A stretch of DNA of 39,723 nucleotides, taken from positions 1-39,723 of the forward strand of contig NZ_BJUL01000025.1 in the NCBI RefSeq assembly GCF_007989605.1, in the 5' to 3' direction. The stretch is from Vreelandella venusta. Its GTDB lineage: Bacteria; Pseudomonadota; Gammaproteobacteria; Pseudomonadales; Halomonadaceae. Below are positions 17,208 to 25,786 of this stretch, piece by piece. The notes under the pieces were generated by a model. It saw nothing but the letters and a program-made list of their open reading frames with translations. It had not been told where the DNA came from and ran no database searches. The position numbers and the translations under genes are program-made. Every line of letters starts with the position of its first letter. The first letter of the stretch is position 1.

Positions 17208-17712
17208 AGAGGGCCGCATTAAAGCGGCGTTCGACTCCGGTGTATTTGTTTTAAAATTATGTGGCGACGTGCGTTTGACGTTGTGCGCTACGCTTGATTC
17301 TCAGGCTCAGCGTCTAGCTGAAACGCCCGGGCTGACGGCGGTAATGATCGATCTGCGCGAAGCGACGAATGTCGATTCAACGGCACTGGGTTTTCTTGCC
17401 AAAGTTGCTATGGCGGTAAAAGGGCGCTTGGAGCACCCACCTACCATCATCGCTGATAATCCAGATGTACGGAAAATGCTGGATGTGATGGGTTTTTCAC
17501 GCTTTTTTACGTTAATGGAAGCGCCATTGCAGCAAGCGTCGACGCTAACATCGGCCCTAGAAGACTTGCCTGCTGAGCCCGCTGACGAGGAGGGGCTGCG
17601 TGAACGTATTTTAGAGGCCCATCGAATTCTGATGCATATGAATGAGCACAACCGCGAACAGTTCCAACCGCTTGTGGAAATGCTCGAAGCGCAAAACTCG
17701 ACGGCCCACTAG
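17197..17712 (+). CDS. STAS-domain anti-sigma-factor antagonist (RssC-like)
   Basis: A 171-residue protein with an N-terminal STAS domain (about 5-110). It carries the phosphorylatable-serine motif NVDSTALGFLAKV, with S61 (or T62) at the position of the SpoIIAA phosphoserine. A C-terminal helical extension (about 135-171: EGLRERILEAHRILMHMNEHNREQF) is not part of a minimal STAS domain. The ATG lies inside the end of the PP2C gene (11-nt overlap), so the two are translationally coupled. The likely circuit is a partner-switching module in which the phosphatase dephosphorylates this protein. The cognate kinase/anti-sigma factor is not in the window. The RpoS link is known for similarly arranged Pseudomonas genes only from memory. 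Confidence 0.88.
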   Translation: MLIEEGRIKAAFDSGVFVLKLCGDVRLTLCATLDSQAQRLAETPGLTAVMIDLREATNVDSTALGFLAKVAMAVKGRLEHPPTIIADNPDVRKMLDVMGFSRFFTLMEAPLQQASTLTSALEDLPAEPADEEGLRERILEAHRILMHMNEHNREQFQPLVEMLEAQNSTAH

Positions 17713-17756
17713 CAGCGCACTGCATCTGTCGGTAGGTTTCAAGAGCCTACTTGCCA

Positions 17757-17798
17757 AGGCCCTCCTGGGATAAACATCCAGGAGGGCCTGTTAGCTTT
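17757..17798. terminator. Hairpin between convergent STAS gene and tal
   Basis: AGGCCCTCCTGG (17757-17768) and CCAGGAGGGCCT (17778-17789) pair perfectly over 12 bp around 9 nt. A short TTTT appears about 6 nt later on the plus strand. It is likely a terminator for the plus-strand genes, possibly acting in both directions. Confidence 0.7.
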
Positions 17799-17823
17799 TG
17801 CTGCCGCCTATCTCTTTGTTAAT

Positions 17824-17889
17824 GGTGCATGTGTTGACGGTGCATGTGTTGACGGTGCATGTGTTGACGGTGCATGTGTTAACGGTGCA
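17824..17889. repeat. 15-bp minisatellite, four copies plus partial
   Basis: GGTGCATGTGTTGAC is repeated at 17824, 17839 and 17854. A fourth copy with one change (GTTAAC) is at 17869, followed by a GGTGCA remnant. It lies in the 3' flank of tal, between the tal stop and the convergent terminator, and outside any gene I consider real. A minus-strand frame through it would read His-Ala-Pro-Ser-Thr repeats. Confidence 0.9.
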
Positions 17890-17907
17890 GCGGAGTTGGC
17901 AATCGAA

Positions 17908-18846
17908 TTAGCTGTCGCGAAGCTTGCTAAGCAATTCTTCGAGCTTGCGCTGGTCAGCCATAAACTTGCGGATACCTTCTGCCAGTTTGTCCGTCGCCAT
18001 CTCATCTTCATTCATCGCCCAACGGAAATCTGCCTGCGCTAACGCTTCATTCGCTGCGCTGGAAGCTGCTTTGGGAATAAGTTGTTGCGGCAGTTCTCCT
18101 TGAAGTTCGTCTAGTTCGTTAAGTAGCGCTGGGGATATCGTCAAACGATCACAGCCAGCGAGCGCCTGAATTTCACCCACGTTTCTGAAGCTTGCGCCCA
18201 TAACGATGGTGGAGTAGCCATGGCCTTTGTAGTAATCGTAAATGCGCTTAACAGACTGCACGCCTGGGTCGTTGGCACCGCTAAAATCTGTGTCAGGGGC
18301 TTTGGCTTTATGCCAATCGAGAATACGGCCTACGAACGGTGAAATGAGCGTTGCTCCAGCATCTGCACAGGCCTGTGCTTGGGCAAAGCCAAATAATAGG
18401 GTTAAGTTAGTGCGAATGCCGTCACGTTCAAGTTGGCGAGCGGCTTGGATACCTTCCCAGGTCGATGCCATCTTGATCAAAATACGCTCTGGGCCCACGC
18501 CCTGCTGGGCGTATCGCTCAATTAGCGAGTGTGCCTTGGCAATGGTGGCATCACGATCAAACGATAGTCGGGCACTGACTTCCGTCGACACGTAGCCGGG
18601 GACCAGTTCGCTGATTTCGCTGCCGATATCAACGGCTACTCGATCTACGGCGTCTTCCAAGTGGGTGCTTTGTTTAGCAATGCTGGCGAGCCGTGCACGT
18701 CGTTCTTCCTGCTGAGCAGCTTGCAAAATGAGCGAGGGGTTGGTCGTGGCATCTTGAGGCTGAAAGCGGCGGATCGCCTCAAGGTCGCCGGTATCAGCGA
18801 CCACTGTGGTCATCTCTTTTAATTGGGTTAATAGGCTAGCTGCCAT
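17908..18846 (-). CDS. tal: Transaldolase
   Basis: A class I transaldolase of the non-oxidative pentose phosphate pathway, transferring dihydroxyacetone from sedoheptulose-7-phosphate to glyceraldehyde-3-phosphate. The 312 residues include [25 protein letters not shown] at the N-terminus, the Schiff-base lysine in [42 protein letters not shown] and [10 protein letters not shown]. This is the long TalB type (E. coli 317). The ATG at 18846 has AAGGAG 6 nt upstream. The open frame continues 45 codons further through a repeat-rich leader that is not family sequence. It is convergent with the STAS gene. Confidence 0.96.
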   Translation of the reverse strand: MAASLLTQLKEMTTVVADTGDLEAIRRFQPQDATTNPSLILQAAQQEERRARLASIAKQSTHLEDAVDRVAVDIGSEISELVPGYVSTEVSARLSFDRDATIAKAHSLIERYAQQGVGPERILIKMASTWEGIQAARQLERDGIRTNLTLLFGFAQAQACADAGATLISPFVGRILDWHKAKAPDTDFSGANDPGVQSVKRIYDYYKGHGYSTIVMGASFRNVGEIQALAGCDRLTISPALLNELDELQGELPQQLIPKAASSAANEALAQADFRWAMNEDEMATDKLAEGIRKFMADQRKLEELLSKLRDS

Positions 18847-18860
18847 GCATCGCTCCTTAG

Positions 18861-18928
18861 TTGTAGATAGCTGTCGTTGAGATAGTACTTTTGAGATAGA
18901 ACTCTTGAGATAGCGCTCTTTGCGATAG
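18861..18928. repeat. Imperfect 14-15-bp repeats in the tal leader
   Basis: A TTG(A/C)GATAG core occurs at 18877, 18891, 18905 and 18920, with a diverged copy (TTGTAGATAG) at 18861. The spacing is 14, 14 and 15 nt. Seen from tal the core is CTATCTCAA, just upstream of its ribosome-binding site. The array could be a regulatory iteron-like element or a decayed minisatellite. Confidence 0.75.
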
Positions 18929-19062
18929 TTGCCGTTGGGGTACTTTAGCAAGGGCATTACGTGGCGAACAGAGACCGACAAATGTAATGAAATCGATTAT
19001 GATTAGCGGCCTATCTATTCAGCGGCATTCTCTGCTGATTAATGCCAACGCCAAGGATGTTT

Positions 19063-20256
19063 ATGGAACTTAATCCTCGTCGGGTGGCGCTGTTGGTGGC
19101 GGCCAACACAGCGCTCGCGCCGTTTGCGATTGATGCTTACTTACCAGCCATGGGGATTCTGGCCGAAAGCATCAATGCGAGTATTCATCATACTGAACTC
19201 TCAATCAGTATGTTTTTATTTGGCTTCGCCATTGGTCAGCTATGCTTTGGGCCGCTGTCGGACAGAATGGGACGTAAGCCTGTTTTGCTCAGTGGTTTGG
19301 TGGTGTTTATGCTCGCCAGCCTAATGATTGCCACTGTTGATAGTTTGCCCTCTTTGTTGGTATGGCGGTTCATTCAAGCATTGGGTGGCGGCGCCTGCGT
19401 GGTGAATTCAGCGGCTATTGTGCGCGACTGCTTCAGTGGACGTGAAGCCGCTAAAGTCATGTCGACGATGGCCATGATTATGATGCTTGCGCCGTTGGTG
19501 GCACCTGCCGTGGGTAGCCTCTTGCTGCACATTGCGGGATGGTGGCTGATATTTGTGTTTTTAGCCGCTTATGCAGGATTTTTGCTTTGGCTGCTAGGTA
19601 CTCGTTTACCCGAGACACGAGATACTAACTTGCCTGCTGCTTCGCCACGTCAAGTCGTACGTAACTATGTCAGTGTGCTGCGACACAAGGAGGGGATGGG
19701 CTACATTTGCGCTGTCGCAGCTTCATTCGCTGGGCTGTTTGCTTTTGTAACCGCCTCTCCATTTTTATACTTAGACTACTTCTCACTATCACCGAGCGTT
19801 TACCCCATGGTGTTTGGTGTCAATGTTTTGGTCATTGCGCTATCTAATCGCGTCAATATTCATTTGTTGCGTAAACGTTCACCACAACAAAATTTACGGC
19901 TAGGGCTAACAATTCAGTTAATTGCAGCACTGGGGCTGGCTATTGCGACAGCGCTTAATTTGGCGTCGTTATATGTGGTGGTGCCGCTAGTCATGTTGTT
20001 TACCGGCATGATTGGTTTGATCACACCTAATGCGATTTCTGCGTTATTGGATCATTTTGGTCATATCAGTGCCACAGCGACTGCGCTGCTAGGTGGCATC
20101 CAGTTTAGCTGTGGCGCAATTGCCGGGGTGCTAGTGGGCTTATTTCAGGTGGAGCACCTATGGCCGATGGTGCTTACTATGCTGGGAGCCGCATTGCTGG
20201 GTAATATCGGCGTCCGCAAACTGACAAAAAAGCCCGTTTACGGTGATACGTATTGA
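19063..20256 (+). CDS. Bcr/CflA family drug-resistance MFS transporter
   Basis: A 397-residue, 12-helix proton-coupled exporter of the major facilitator superfamily, DHA1 group. The N-terminal helix with LAPFAIDAYLPAM is typical of Bcr/CflA proteins. GPLSDRMGRKPVLL is the MFS loop 2-3 signature, ALGGGACVVNSAAIVRDCF marks helix 4, and LAPLVAPAVGSLL is the antiporter motif C region. AAGGA stands 5 nt before the ATG at 19063; ATGs at 19042 and 19057 are in frame but less well placed. The substrate cannot be deduced. It is divergent from tal. Confidence 0.9.
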   Translation: MELNPRRVALLVAANTALAPFAIDAYLPAMGILAESINASIHHTELSISMFLFGFAIGQLCFGPLSDRMGRKPVLLSGLVVFMLASLMIATVDSLPSLLVWRFIQALGGGACVVNSAAIVRDCFSGREAAKVMSTMAMIMMLAPLVAPAVGSLLLHIAGWWLIFVFLAAYAGFLLWLLGTRLPETRDTNLPAASPRQVVRNYVSVLRHKEGMGYICAVAASFAGLFAFVTASPFLYLDYFSLSPSVYPMVFGVNVLVIALSNRVNIHLLRKRSPQQNLRLGLTIQLIAALGLAIATALNLASLYVVVPLVMLFTGMIGLITPNAISALLDHFGHISATATALLGGIQFSCGAIAGVLVGLFQVEHLWPMVLTMLGAALLGNIGVRKLTKKPVYGDTY

Positions 20257-20298
20257 AGCTTTATGCTGCTAAATGGTGTTGGTGAGAAAGTATGATGA

Positions 20299-21039
20299 TT
20301 GATTCAGATGAATAGCCTGATGTCATGGATAGATATGCCACTTGGCGTGTGGTTAGCCTGTTCAGCCGTATTAATGCTGGGGGCTTTCGTGCAGCGTGCG
20401 ACAGGGTTCGGTTTGGCAGTGGTCGGGGCGCCGCTATTGTTGATGCTGGAGCCACGTTTGGTGCCAGTGGTTCTCGTGTTGTTTGGGTTCACTGTTTCAT
20501 TGCTGATGGTACGTCACTACTGGCAAGAAATACGTCTAGACGCGATAGGCATTGCCTTGATTGGCCGCTTGCCGGGAAATGCACTGGGCATTTGGTTATT
20601 ATTAGCTGCCCCCTTGGTGGTGCTCGAAAAACTGATCGCCGCTATCGTGCTGTTTGCTGTGGTCGTAACGCTGTTTCGTTTTCATCCTCCGGTAAACCGT
20701 GTAACCCTGTTCCTGGCTGGTGTGCTATCAGGTGTTTTTGGCACGGTAGCTGCTATCGGTGGTCCTCCAATCGTCCTGTTAATGCATGGCTTTCCACCTG
20801 ATCGCATGCGCGGCAACTTAGCTGCTTTCTTTATTTTGACCTCTCTACTAACGCTTATGACACTAGCCCTTGCGGGCCAGGTGTCCGCTTGGCATTTTAA
20901 ATTGGCGTTGACGTTTCTACCTGCAGTGCTAATCGGTAACGCCCTGGCAGATGTGATTGCTCATCGGTTGGATAGGCGGTTACTACAAGGTGTCTCCCTC
21001 GGGCTATGTACGTTGGCAGCGTTGGGGCTGTTAATTTAA
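20299..21039 (+). CDS. TauE/SafE family membrane permease
   Basis: A 246-residue integral membrane protein with 7-8 predicted hydrophobic segments, of the TauE/SafE (DUF81) family often linked to export of sulfite, sulfoacetate or other organosulfur anions. Visible family features are the N-terminal FVQRATGFGLAVVGAPLLL-like motif (AFVQRATGFGLAVVGAPL), the repeated GRLPGNALGIWLL half and the second-half GTVAAIGGPPIVLLM motif. The start is uncertain: a TTG at 20299 has GAGAAAG 8 nt upstream, while the ATG at 20308 lacks a clear site. It may be co-transcribed with the MFS gene 42 nt upstream. Confidence 0.85.
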   Translation: MIQMNSLMSWIDMPLGVWLACSAVLMLGAFVQRATGFGLAVVGAPLLLMLEPRLVPVVLVLFGFTVSLLMVRHYWQEIRLDAIGIALIGRLPGNALGIWLLLAAPLVVLEKLIAAIVLFAVVVTLFRFHPPVNRVTLFLAGVLSGVFGTVAAIGGPPIVLLMHGFPPDRMRGNLAAFFILTSLLTLMTLALAGQVSAWHFKLALTFLPAVLIGNALADVIAHRLDRRLLQGVSLGLCTLAALGLLI

Positions 21040-21089
21040 CACCAGACACAAGTGGGACTGCGGGTAAAAAAAATTAGTGATGTTATGCC

Positions 21090-21107
21090 GTGTCACAAAG
21101 TTGTCAT
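21090..21107 (+). promoter_or_regulatory. Pho box upstream of pstS
   Basis: GTGTCAC-AAAG-TTGTCAT is a direct repeat of two 7-mers separated by 4 nt, the PhoB-binding pattern (CTGTCAT-N4-CTGTCAT). It lies 61 nt before the pstS ATG and predicts induction by phosphate starvation through PhoB. Confidence 0.8.
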
Positions 21108-21168
21108 TGAAACGGTGCAGAGTACGTTCTGCGAAGGCCAAAACCTTACATCGACAGGAGTATTTCGC

Positions 21169-22182
21169 ATGAACCGTATTCTTAAAACGACCGTGATAGC
21201 GGCTGCCGTAATGAGCGTTGCCGGTGTTGCCCAGGCACGTGACCAGATCCGCATCGTAGGTTCCAGTACCGTTTATCCGTTTGCCAGCTACGTTACTGAA
21301 GAGTTCGGTGCCACTACCGGCAACCCTACTCCTGTTATTGAATCAACAGGTTCAGGTGGCGGCTTGCGTCTGTTCTGTAATGGCCTTGGTGAAGGTACAC
21401 CCGATATCACCAACGCTTCACGTCGTATGAAGCCCTCCGAATTCGAGCGCTGTGAAGAGAACGGCGTTACCGATATTACCGAAGCTAAAATCGGTTCTGA
21501 TGGTATCGTTCTTGGCCAGTCTGCTGATAACGACGAAGTCAACTTTACCTTGGAGCATATTTTCCTAGCGGTTGCCGCTCAGGTTCCGGTTGATGGTGAG
21601 CTGGTTGATAACCCTTACACCAACTGGAGTGAGATCGACGGTTCTCTGCCGGATCGTGAGATTTCTATCTATGGGCCGCCCACGACTTCTGGTACCCGCG
21701 ATGCTTTTGAAGAGCTGGTGATGGAAGTTGCTTCAGAAGAGCTGGGAGCCTACGGTGACGAAGGTTACACCGAAATTCGTTCAGACGGCGTTTATATCGA
21801 CGCGGGCGAAAACGATAACCTGATTGTTCAGCGTCTATCAGAAGATACTGGCGCCTTTGGTATCTTTGGCTACTCCTTCCTTGAAGAAAACACTGACACT
21901 ATTAGTGCAGCAAGCATCAATGGAGTAGAGCCAGAAGTTGAAGCCATTAGTTCAGGCGAATATCCGGTTGCTCGTTCGCTGTGGTTCTATCTCAAGAACC
22001 AGCACGCTGATGAAGTAGCACCAATGTATGACTATGCCAACATGTTTATGGAAGAGCTAATGATTGGCAGTGATGGCTACTTGATTGATATTGGCTTGAT
22101 TCCGCTGCCCGAAGCTGAGCGTGAACAGGCTCGCCAGCGCGTTGCTGACCGTGCCCAGTTAACGCTTGAAGATCTGAAGTAA
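21169..22182 (+). CDS. pstS: Phosphate ABC transporter substrate-binding protein PstS
   Basis: The periplasmic phosphate-binding protein of the Pst transporter. The signal peptide starts MNRILKTTVIAAAVMSVAG and has an AQA cleavage site before RDQIRIVGSSTVYP. The phosphate-ligand segments are GSSTVYPFA, STGSGGGLRLFC, ITNASRRM and the PTTSGTRDAFEE loop. It is of the longer gammaproteobacterial type with an acidic composition, as expected for a periplasmic protein of a halophile. The ATG at 21169 has AGGAG upstream; an open frame extends to 21052 through the Pho box and is not translated sequence. It has its own terminator before pstC. Confidence 0.96.
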   Translation: MNRILKTTVIAAAVMSVAGVAQARDQIRIVGSSTVYPFASYVTEEFGATTGNPTPVIESTGSGGGLRLFCNGLGEGTPDITNASRRMKPSEFERCEENGVTDITEAKIGSDGIVLGQSADNDEVNFTLEHIFLAVAAQVPVDGELVDNPYTNWSEIDGSLPDREISIYGPPTTSGTRDAFEELVMEVASEELGAYGDEGYTEIRSDGVYIDAGENDNLIVQRLSEDTGAFGIFGYSFLEENTDTISAASINGVEPEVEAISSGEYPVARSLWFYLKNQHADEVAPMYDYANMFMEELMIGSDGYLIDIGLIPLPEAEREQARQRVADRAQLTLEDLK

Positions 22183-22204
22183 GGTTAGTACCGCTTGATA
22201 CAAG

Positions 22205-22237
22205 AGGCCGGTAGCACAAGCTACCGGCCTTTTAGTT
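22205..22237 (+). terminator. Terminator between pstS and pstC
   Basis: AGGCCGGTAGC (22205-22215) and GCTACCGGCCT (22220-22230) pair perfectly over 11 bp around ACAA, followed by TTTAGTTT. It lies 23 nt after the pstS stop, separating high pstS expression from the permease genes. Confidence 0.9.
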
Positions 22238-22259
22238 TGAGTTGGCTATATCTTGGTGT

Positions 22260-22277
22260 ATGTCACATTGCTGTCAT
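22260..22277 (+). promoter_or_regulatory. Pho box upstream of pstC
   Basis: ATGTCAC-ATTG-CTGTCAT matches the 7-4-7 PhoB pattern. It lies 58 nt before the pstC ATG and just after the pstS terminator, so pstCAB has its own PhoB-dependent promoter. Confidence 0.8.
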
Positions 22278-22335
22278 GTTTTTACGCCAAAGTAGTCGCC
22301 AACACGATTTCATTAGGTGATGCGAGAGAAATTCG

Positions 22336-23586
22336 ATGCAAACTAACCAGCTACTTCTACTCTTTTGCACTGTGCTCTTGCTGTTTGGGCTAGTGGCCTA
22401 CTTTATTGGCCGCGCAAAGGCTTCCCGTGTGCGCGCGTCTGGGACTGCAATGTATGCGCAGCCAGACCAGTATGCATGGTTTGCTGTTCTCTCAACTGCG
22501 GGGCCTGCGGTGTTAGTGGGCGCAGTCGGCTCTTTGCTGTTATTGCTGCTAGGAGCGGATATCCCCCCGCTGTATTTATTTGCCGCGAGTCTTGTTGTGG
22601 CCGCCGCGGGCTTGGCGGTAGGTGTTGCTCAAATAAAGCCTCAGTTCCACGCCCGCCAAGCCATTGAGCGCGTAATCCGGTGGATTTTAGCAGGCGCGGC
22701 ACTGATCTCGATTTTTACAACCTTTGGAATACTTTTTTCAATTATTTCAGAGGCTTTGCGCTTTTTTAAAATGCATAGCTTCTGGGATTTTATCACCGGC
22801 ACCACTTGGAACCCAGGCGCGAGTTTTTTAGCCTCGGCGGGTCGTGGTGACGGCAGTGGTGCCGAGTTTGGCTCAGTGCCGCTATTTGCGGGCACCTTCA
22901 TGATCACTGCTATTGCGATGCTGGTAGCGGTGCCGGTAGGTTTGCTCTCTGCTATTTATATGTCGGAATACGCGCCAACAAAGGTGCGCACTGTTGCCAA
23001 GCCTGTACTTGAGGTGTTGGCAGGTATTCCAACAGTGGTATACGGCTTCTTTGCTGCCATTACCGTTGCTCCAATTATTGTAAACATTGCCGGGTTTTTT
23101 GGTTTAGACGCGTCTTATAACAATGCCGTCGCACCCGGTGTGGTAATGGGAATTATGATTATCCCGTTTATTTCATCGCTTTCCGACGATGTCATTAACT
23201 CTGTGCCAGACAGTATGCGCCAAGGCTCGCTCGCATTGGGCATGACGAAAGGCGAGACCATTCGTGATGTGGTTATACCTGCTGCTTTACCTGGAATTAT
23301 TTCTGCGTCATTGCTTGGTATGTCGCGAGCGCTAGGCGAAACAATGATTGTGGTGATGGCTGCGGGAATGCGACCTAATCTAACGGCAAATCCATTAGAA
23401 GATATGACAACGGTGACGGTGCGCATTGTGGCGGCGCTGACTGGCGACCAGGAGTTTGAAAGCGCAGAAACACTGTCAGCGTTTGCTCTGGGCTTGGTGC
23501 TGTTCGCGGTGACGCTGACGCTCAATCTCGTCTCAGTCTTAATGATTCGCCGCTTCCGTGAAAAATACCGCGTAAATAACCTGTAA
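22336..23586 (+). CDS. pstC: Phosphate ABC transporter permease PstC
   Basis: An inner-membrane permease subunit of the high-affinity phosphate transporter. At 416 residues it is of the long type: about 110 extra N-terminal residues add three hydrophobic segments before the core seen in E. coli PstC (319). The core shows VPVGLLSAIYMSEYAP, EVLAGIPTVVYGFF and the ABC-contacting EAA loop (LALGMTKGETIRDVVIPAALPGI). GALGETM-like sequence (RALGETMIVVMAAG) follows. The next gene, pstA, starts 18 nt downstream with a GAGGAA site. Confidence 0.95.
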   Translation: MQTNQLLLLFCTVLLLFGLVAYFIGRAKASRVRASGTAMYAQPDQYAWFAVLSTAGPAVLVGAVGSLLLLLLGADIPPLYLFAASLVVAAAGLAVGVAQIKPQFHARQAIERVIRWILAGAALISIFTTFGILFSIISEALRFFKMHSFWDFITGTTWNPGASFLASAGRGDGSGAEFGSVPLFAGTFMITAIAMLVAVPVGLLSAIYMSEYAPTKVRTVAKPVLEVLAGIPTVVYGFFAAITVAPIIVNIAGFFGLDASYNNAVAPGVVMGIMIIPFISSLSDDVINSVPDSMRQGSLALGMTKGETIRDVVIPAALPGIISASLLGMSRALGETMIVVMAAGMRPNLTANPLEDMTTVTVRIVAALTGDQEFESAETLSAFALGLVLFAVTLTLNLVSVLMIRRFREKYRVNNL

Positions 23587-23604
23587 CGCCGAGGAACTGA
23601 TTCG

Positions 23605-24771
23605 ATGAGCCATACTTTTGACGAGATCAGCCAGCAGCTAAAGCGGCGTCACCGCAAGTCAGCACGCTTGAAGTGGGTATCCATGGGCGCGCTGGGGTTG
23701 GCAGGTCTATTTTTGTTGCTGTTCTTTGCTGACATGTTGAGCAAAGGGTTGCCAGCTTTTCAGCAGGCGTACATCAATACGGAAATTCGTTATTCAGAAG
23801 AAGCTAGCCGCGACGGCCGCCAAGCCTTTGATAACGAATTGCTACCACTGATTAGTCGCACCGAGGTGAGGGTAGTTCCGCTGCAACTGCGTAACAACCC
23901 TGAACTAATTGGTACGTCAGAGCAACGTTGGTTGTTGGCGAACAGTGAAGTAGATCAATATCTAAAAGGGCATCGAAATCGCCTCAGCGACCAAGAAAAG
24001 GCCGAGATTGAGGAGCGCGTAGCTGCTGGCCAAGTTGATCTACGCTTCAATAAAACGTTCTTTGGTTCTGGTGATTCAAAAATTGCTGAGAATGCAGGCA
24101 TTTTGTCGGCGGTTGTTGGCACAGTGATGACGATGATCGTTACTTTGCTGATCGCATTTCCCATCGGTGTAATGACCGCGATTTATTTAGAAGAGTTTGC
24201 GCCAGATAACCGCTTTACCCAAGCAATTGAAATCAATATTAACAATCTAGCTGCTATCCCTTCGATTCTATTCGGTTTACTGGGCTTAGCGATCTTTATT
24301 AACTTCTTCGGGGTGCCGCGCTCTTCGCCACTGGCAGGTGGTATGACCTTGGCACTGATGACGCTGCCGGTAATTATTATCTCCACCCGTACGGCGCTGC
24401 GAAGTGTACCGGATTCTATTCGCCATGCGGCATTTGGAGTAGGCTGCTCACGCTGGCAGGTCGTGCGTGATCATGTTCTTCCTTTGGCGATGCCGGGCAT
24501 CATGACTGGTTCTATCATCGGTTTGGCACAGGCGATGGGTGAAACAGCGCCGCTGATTATTGTTGGAATGGTGGCATTTATCCCTGATGTAGGGGCTTCG
24601 TTTACTAATGCTGCAACGGTAATGCCCGCTCAAATATTTACTTGGTCAGGTGAGCCAGAGCAGGCGTTTGTAGAAAAAACCGCCGGCGGTATTTTAGTGC
24701 TGCTCACCATACTTATCTCACTCAACGCCTTTGCCGTTGTACTACGTAAGAAATTTGAGCGTCGCTGGTAG
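23605..24771 (+). CDS. pstA: Phosphate ABC transporter permease PstA
   Basis: The second permease subunit, 388 residues against 296 in E. coli. The extra length is a soluble, charged insertion (about 50-165) after the first membrane segment, including [21 protein letters not shown], which would lie in the periplasm. The transporter core has [30 protein letters not shown], the EAA loop ([22 protein letters not shown]) and [14 protein letters not shown]. It lies 18 nt after pstC and 26 nt before pstB. Confidence 0.95.
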   Translation: MSHTFDEISQQLKRRHRKSARLKWVSMGALGLAGLFLLLFFADMLSKGLPAFQQAYINTEIRYSEEASRDGRQAFDNELLPLISRTEVRVVPLQLRNNPELIGTSEQRWLLANSEVDQYLKGHRNRLSDQEKAEIEERVAAGQVDLRFNKTFFGSGDSKIAENAGILSAVVGTVMTMIVTLLIAFPIGVMTAIYLEEFAPDNRFTQAIEININNLAAIPSILFGLLGLAIFINFFGVPRSSPLAGGMTLALMTLPVIIISTRTALRSVPDSIRHAAFGVGCSRWQVVRDHVLPLAMPGIMTGSIIGLAQAMGETAPLIIVGMVAFIPDVGASFTNAATVMPAQIFTWSGEPEQAFVEKTAGGILVLLTILISLNAFAVVLRKKFERRW

Positions 24772-24797
24772 GCCAGCACGTCATAGAGGACACTACT

Positions 24798-25637
24798 ATG
24801 AACAGCCATGTACCTGTCATGAACCAGCAGAATCTGCCCGATGTAGGGCAGCCCTATACGCGTAATGAAAAGGCTTGCCATGATTTAAGTATTCGCGTTC
24901 GTGACTTAAATCTGTGGTACGGCAAAACCCAGGCGCTAAAAGGGTTAAATATAGATCTGTTTCAGAAGAATGTAACCGCGTTGATTGGCCCTTCTGGGTG
25001 CGGTAAATCGACCTTTTTGCGCTGTCTTAACCGCATGAATGACCTGATTCCTAGCGTGCGCATCGAAGGGGCGGTCGAGATGGATGGGCAGGACGTCAAT
25101 GCTGCTAAGATGGACGAAGTCGCGTTGCGCCGTCGTGTTGGCATGGTCTTTCAGAAGCCAAATCCTTTTCCTAAATCGATCTACGAAAATATTGCCTACG
25201 CACCGCGTATGCATGACTTAGTCAGTCGTAAGGCTGATCAAGACGAGCTTGTTGAGAAGGCGTTGCGTGATGCAGGCCTGTGGAATGAAGTGAAGGATAA
25301 ACTGCAGGAGCCTGGCACCTCGTTATCCGGCGGCCAGCAACAGCGTTTGTGTATTGCACGCGCGATTGCTGTACAGCCGGATGTGATTTTAATGGATGAA
25401 CCGACTTCGGCGCTTGACCCGATCTCGACCGCAACCATCGAAGATTTGATGGATAAGCTGAAAGAGCAGTTCACCATTGTTACCGTGACGCATAATATGC
25501 AGCAGGCCGCACGGGTAGCTGATTACACGGCGTTTTTCCACCTGGGAGAAATCATTGAGTACAACGATACTAAAGTGATGTTCTCAACCCCAGCACAGAA
25601 AAAGACCGAAGACTATATCTCCGGTCGTTACGGCTAA
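24798..25637 (+). CDS. pstB: Phosphate ABC transporter ATP-binding protein PstB
   Basis: The ATPase of the Pst transporter, 279 residues. Walker A is GPSGCGKS (64-71), the Q-loop [18 protein letters not shown], the signature LSGGQQQR (176-183), Walker B VILMDEP (196-202) and the switch region VTVTHNMQQ. PstB-specific PNPFPKSI and [14 protein letters not shown] are present. An N-terminal extension of about 25 residues precedes the first strand. It is the last gene of the operon and is followed by a strong terminator; no phoU follows. Confidence 0.97.
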   Translation: MNSHVPVMNQQNLPDVGQPYTRNEKACHDLSIRVRDLNLWYGKTQALKGLNIDLFQKNVTALIGPSGCGKSTFLRCLNRMNDLIPSVRIEGAVEMDGQDVNAAKMDEVALRRRVGMVFQKPNPFPKSIYENIAYAPRMHDLVSRKADQDELVEKALRDAGLWNEVKDKLQEPGTSLSGGQQQRLCIARAIAVQPDVILMDEPTSALDPISTATIEDLMDKLKEQFTIVTVTHNMQQAARVADYTAFFHLGEIIEYNDTKVMFSTPAQKKTEDYISGRYG

Positions 25638-25644
25638 CCAAGAC

Positions 25645-25692
25645 TGCCTGCAGGCTAGCCCCAAGCTAACCTGCAGGCATTTTTTTATTTTT
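25645..25692 (+). terminator. Terminator of the pstCAB operon
   Basis: TGCCTGCAGG (25645-25654) and CCTGCAGGCA (25670-25679) pair perfectly, with a further near-perfect CTAGC/GCTAA inner stem. A long T-rich run follows. Confidence 0.92.
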
Positions 25693-25694
25693 TC

Positions 25695-25714
25695 ATATAT
25701 GTTTTTTCGTATAT
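25695..25714. promoter_or_regulatory. Candidate ArsR-type operator before GAPDH-arsJ
   Basis: ATATATG-TTTTTT-CGTATAT is an inverted repeat (6 of 7 positions) and nearly identical to a site before arsH at 30695-30714. A possible -35 TTGGCA (25714-25719) and -10 TATTCA (25736-25741), 16 nt apart, follow directly, so a bound protein would block the promoter. The ATATG-N6-CATAT form resembles ArsR-family operators (from memory). Confidence 0.65.
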
Positions 25715-25744
25715 TGGCATTGCGAATTTTTGCACTATTCATTT

Positions 25745-25776
25745 ATTTAGACGTTCATGAATACGTTTATCTAAAT
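25745..25776. repeat. Inverted repeat in the leader of the GAPDH gene
   Basis: ATTTAGA (25745-25751) and TCTAAAT (25770-25776) flank a partly symmetrical centre containing TTCATGAA. It ends directly at the AGGAGG ribosome-binding site and could form a leader hairpin or serve as a second protein site. Confidence 0.45.
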
Positions 25777-25786
25777 AGGAGGCCCC

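Noticed and set aside
17808..18011. 67-codon minus-strand frame with His-Ala-Pro-Ser-Thr repeats
   Set aside because: It overlaps tal out of frame, and the repeats simply reflect the 15-bp minisatellite; there is no good start site.
18847..18981. 45-codon N-terminal extension of transaldolase
   Set aside because: It reads through the leader repeats and the ribosome-binding site; the ATG at 18846 gives the normal family length.
20292..20315. Seven-codon upstream ORF (MMIDSDE) before the TauE-like gene
   Set aside because: The only Shine-Dalgarno-like sequence is 1 nt from its ATG but 8 nt from the TTG at 20299, so it is more likely the site of the main gene.
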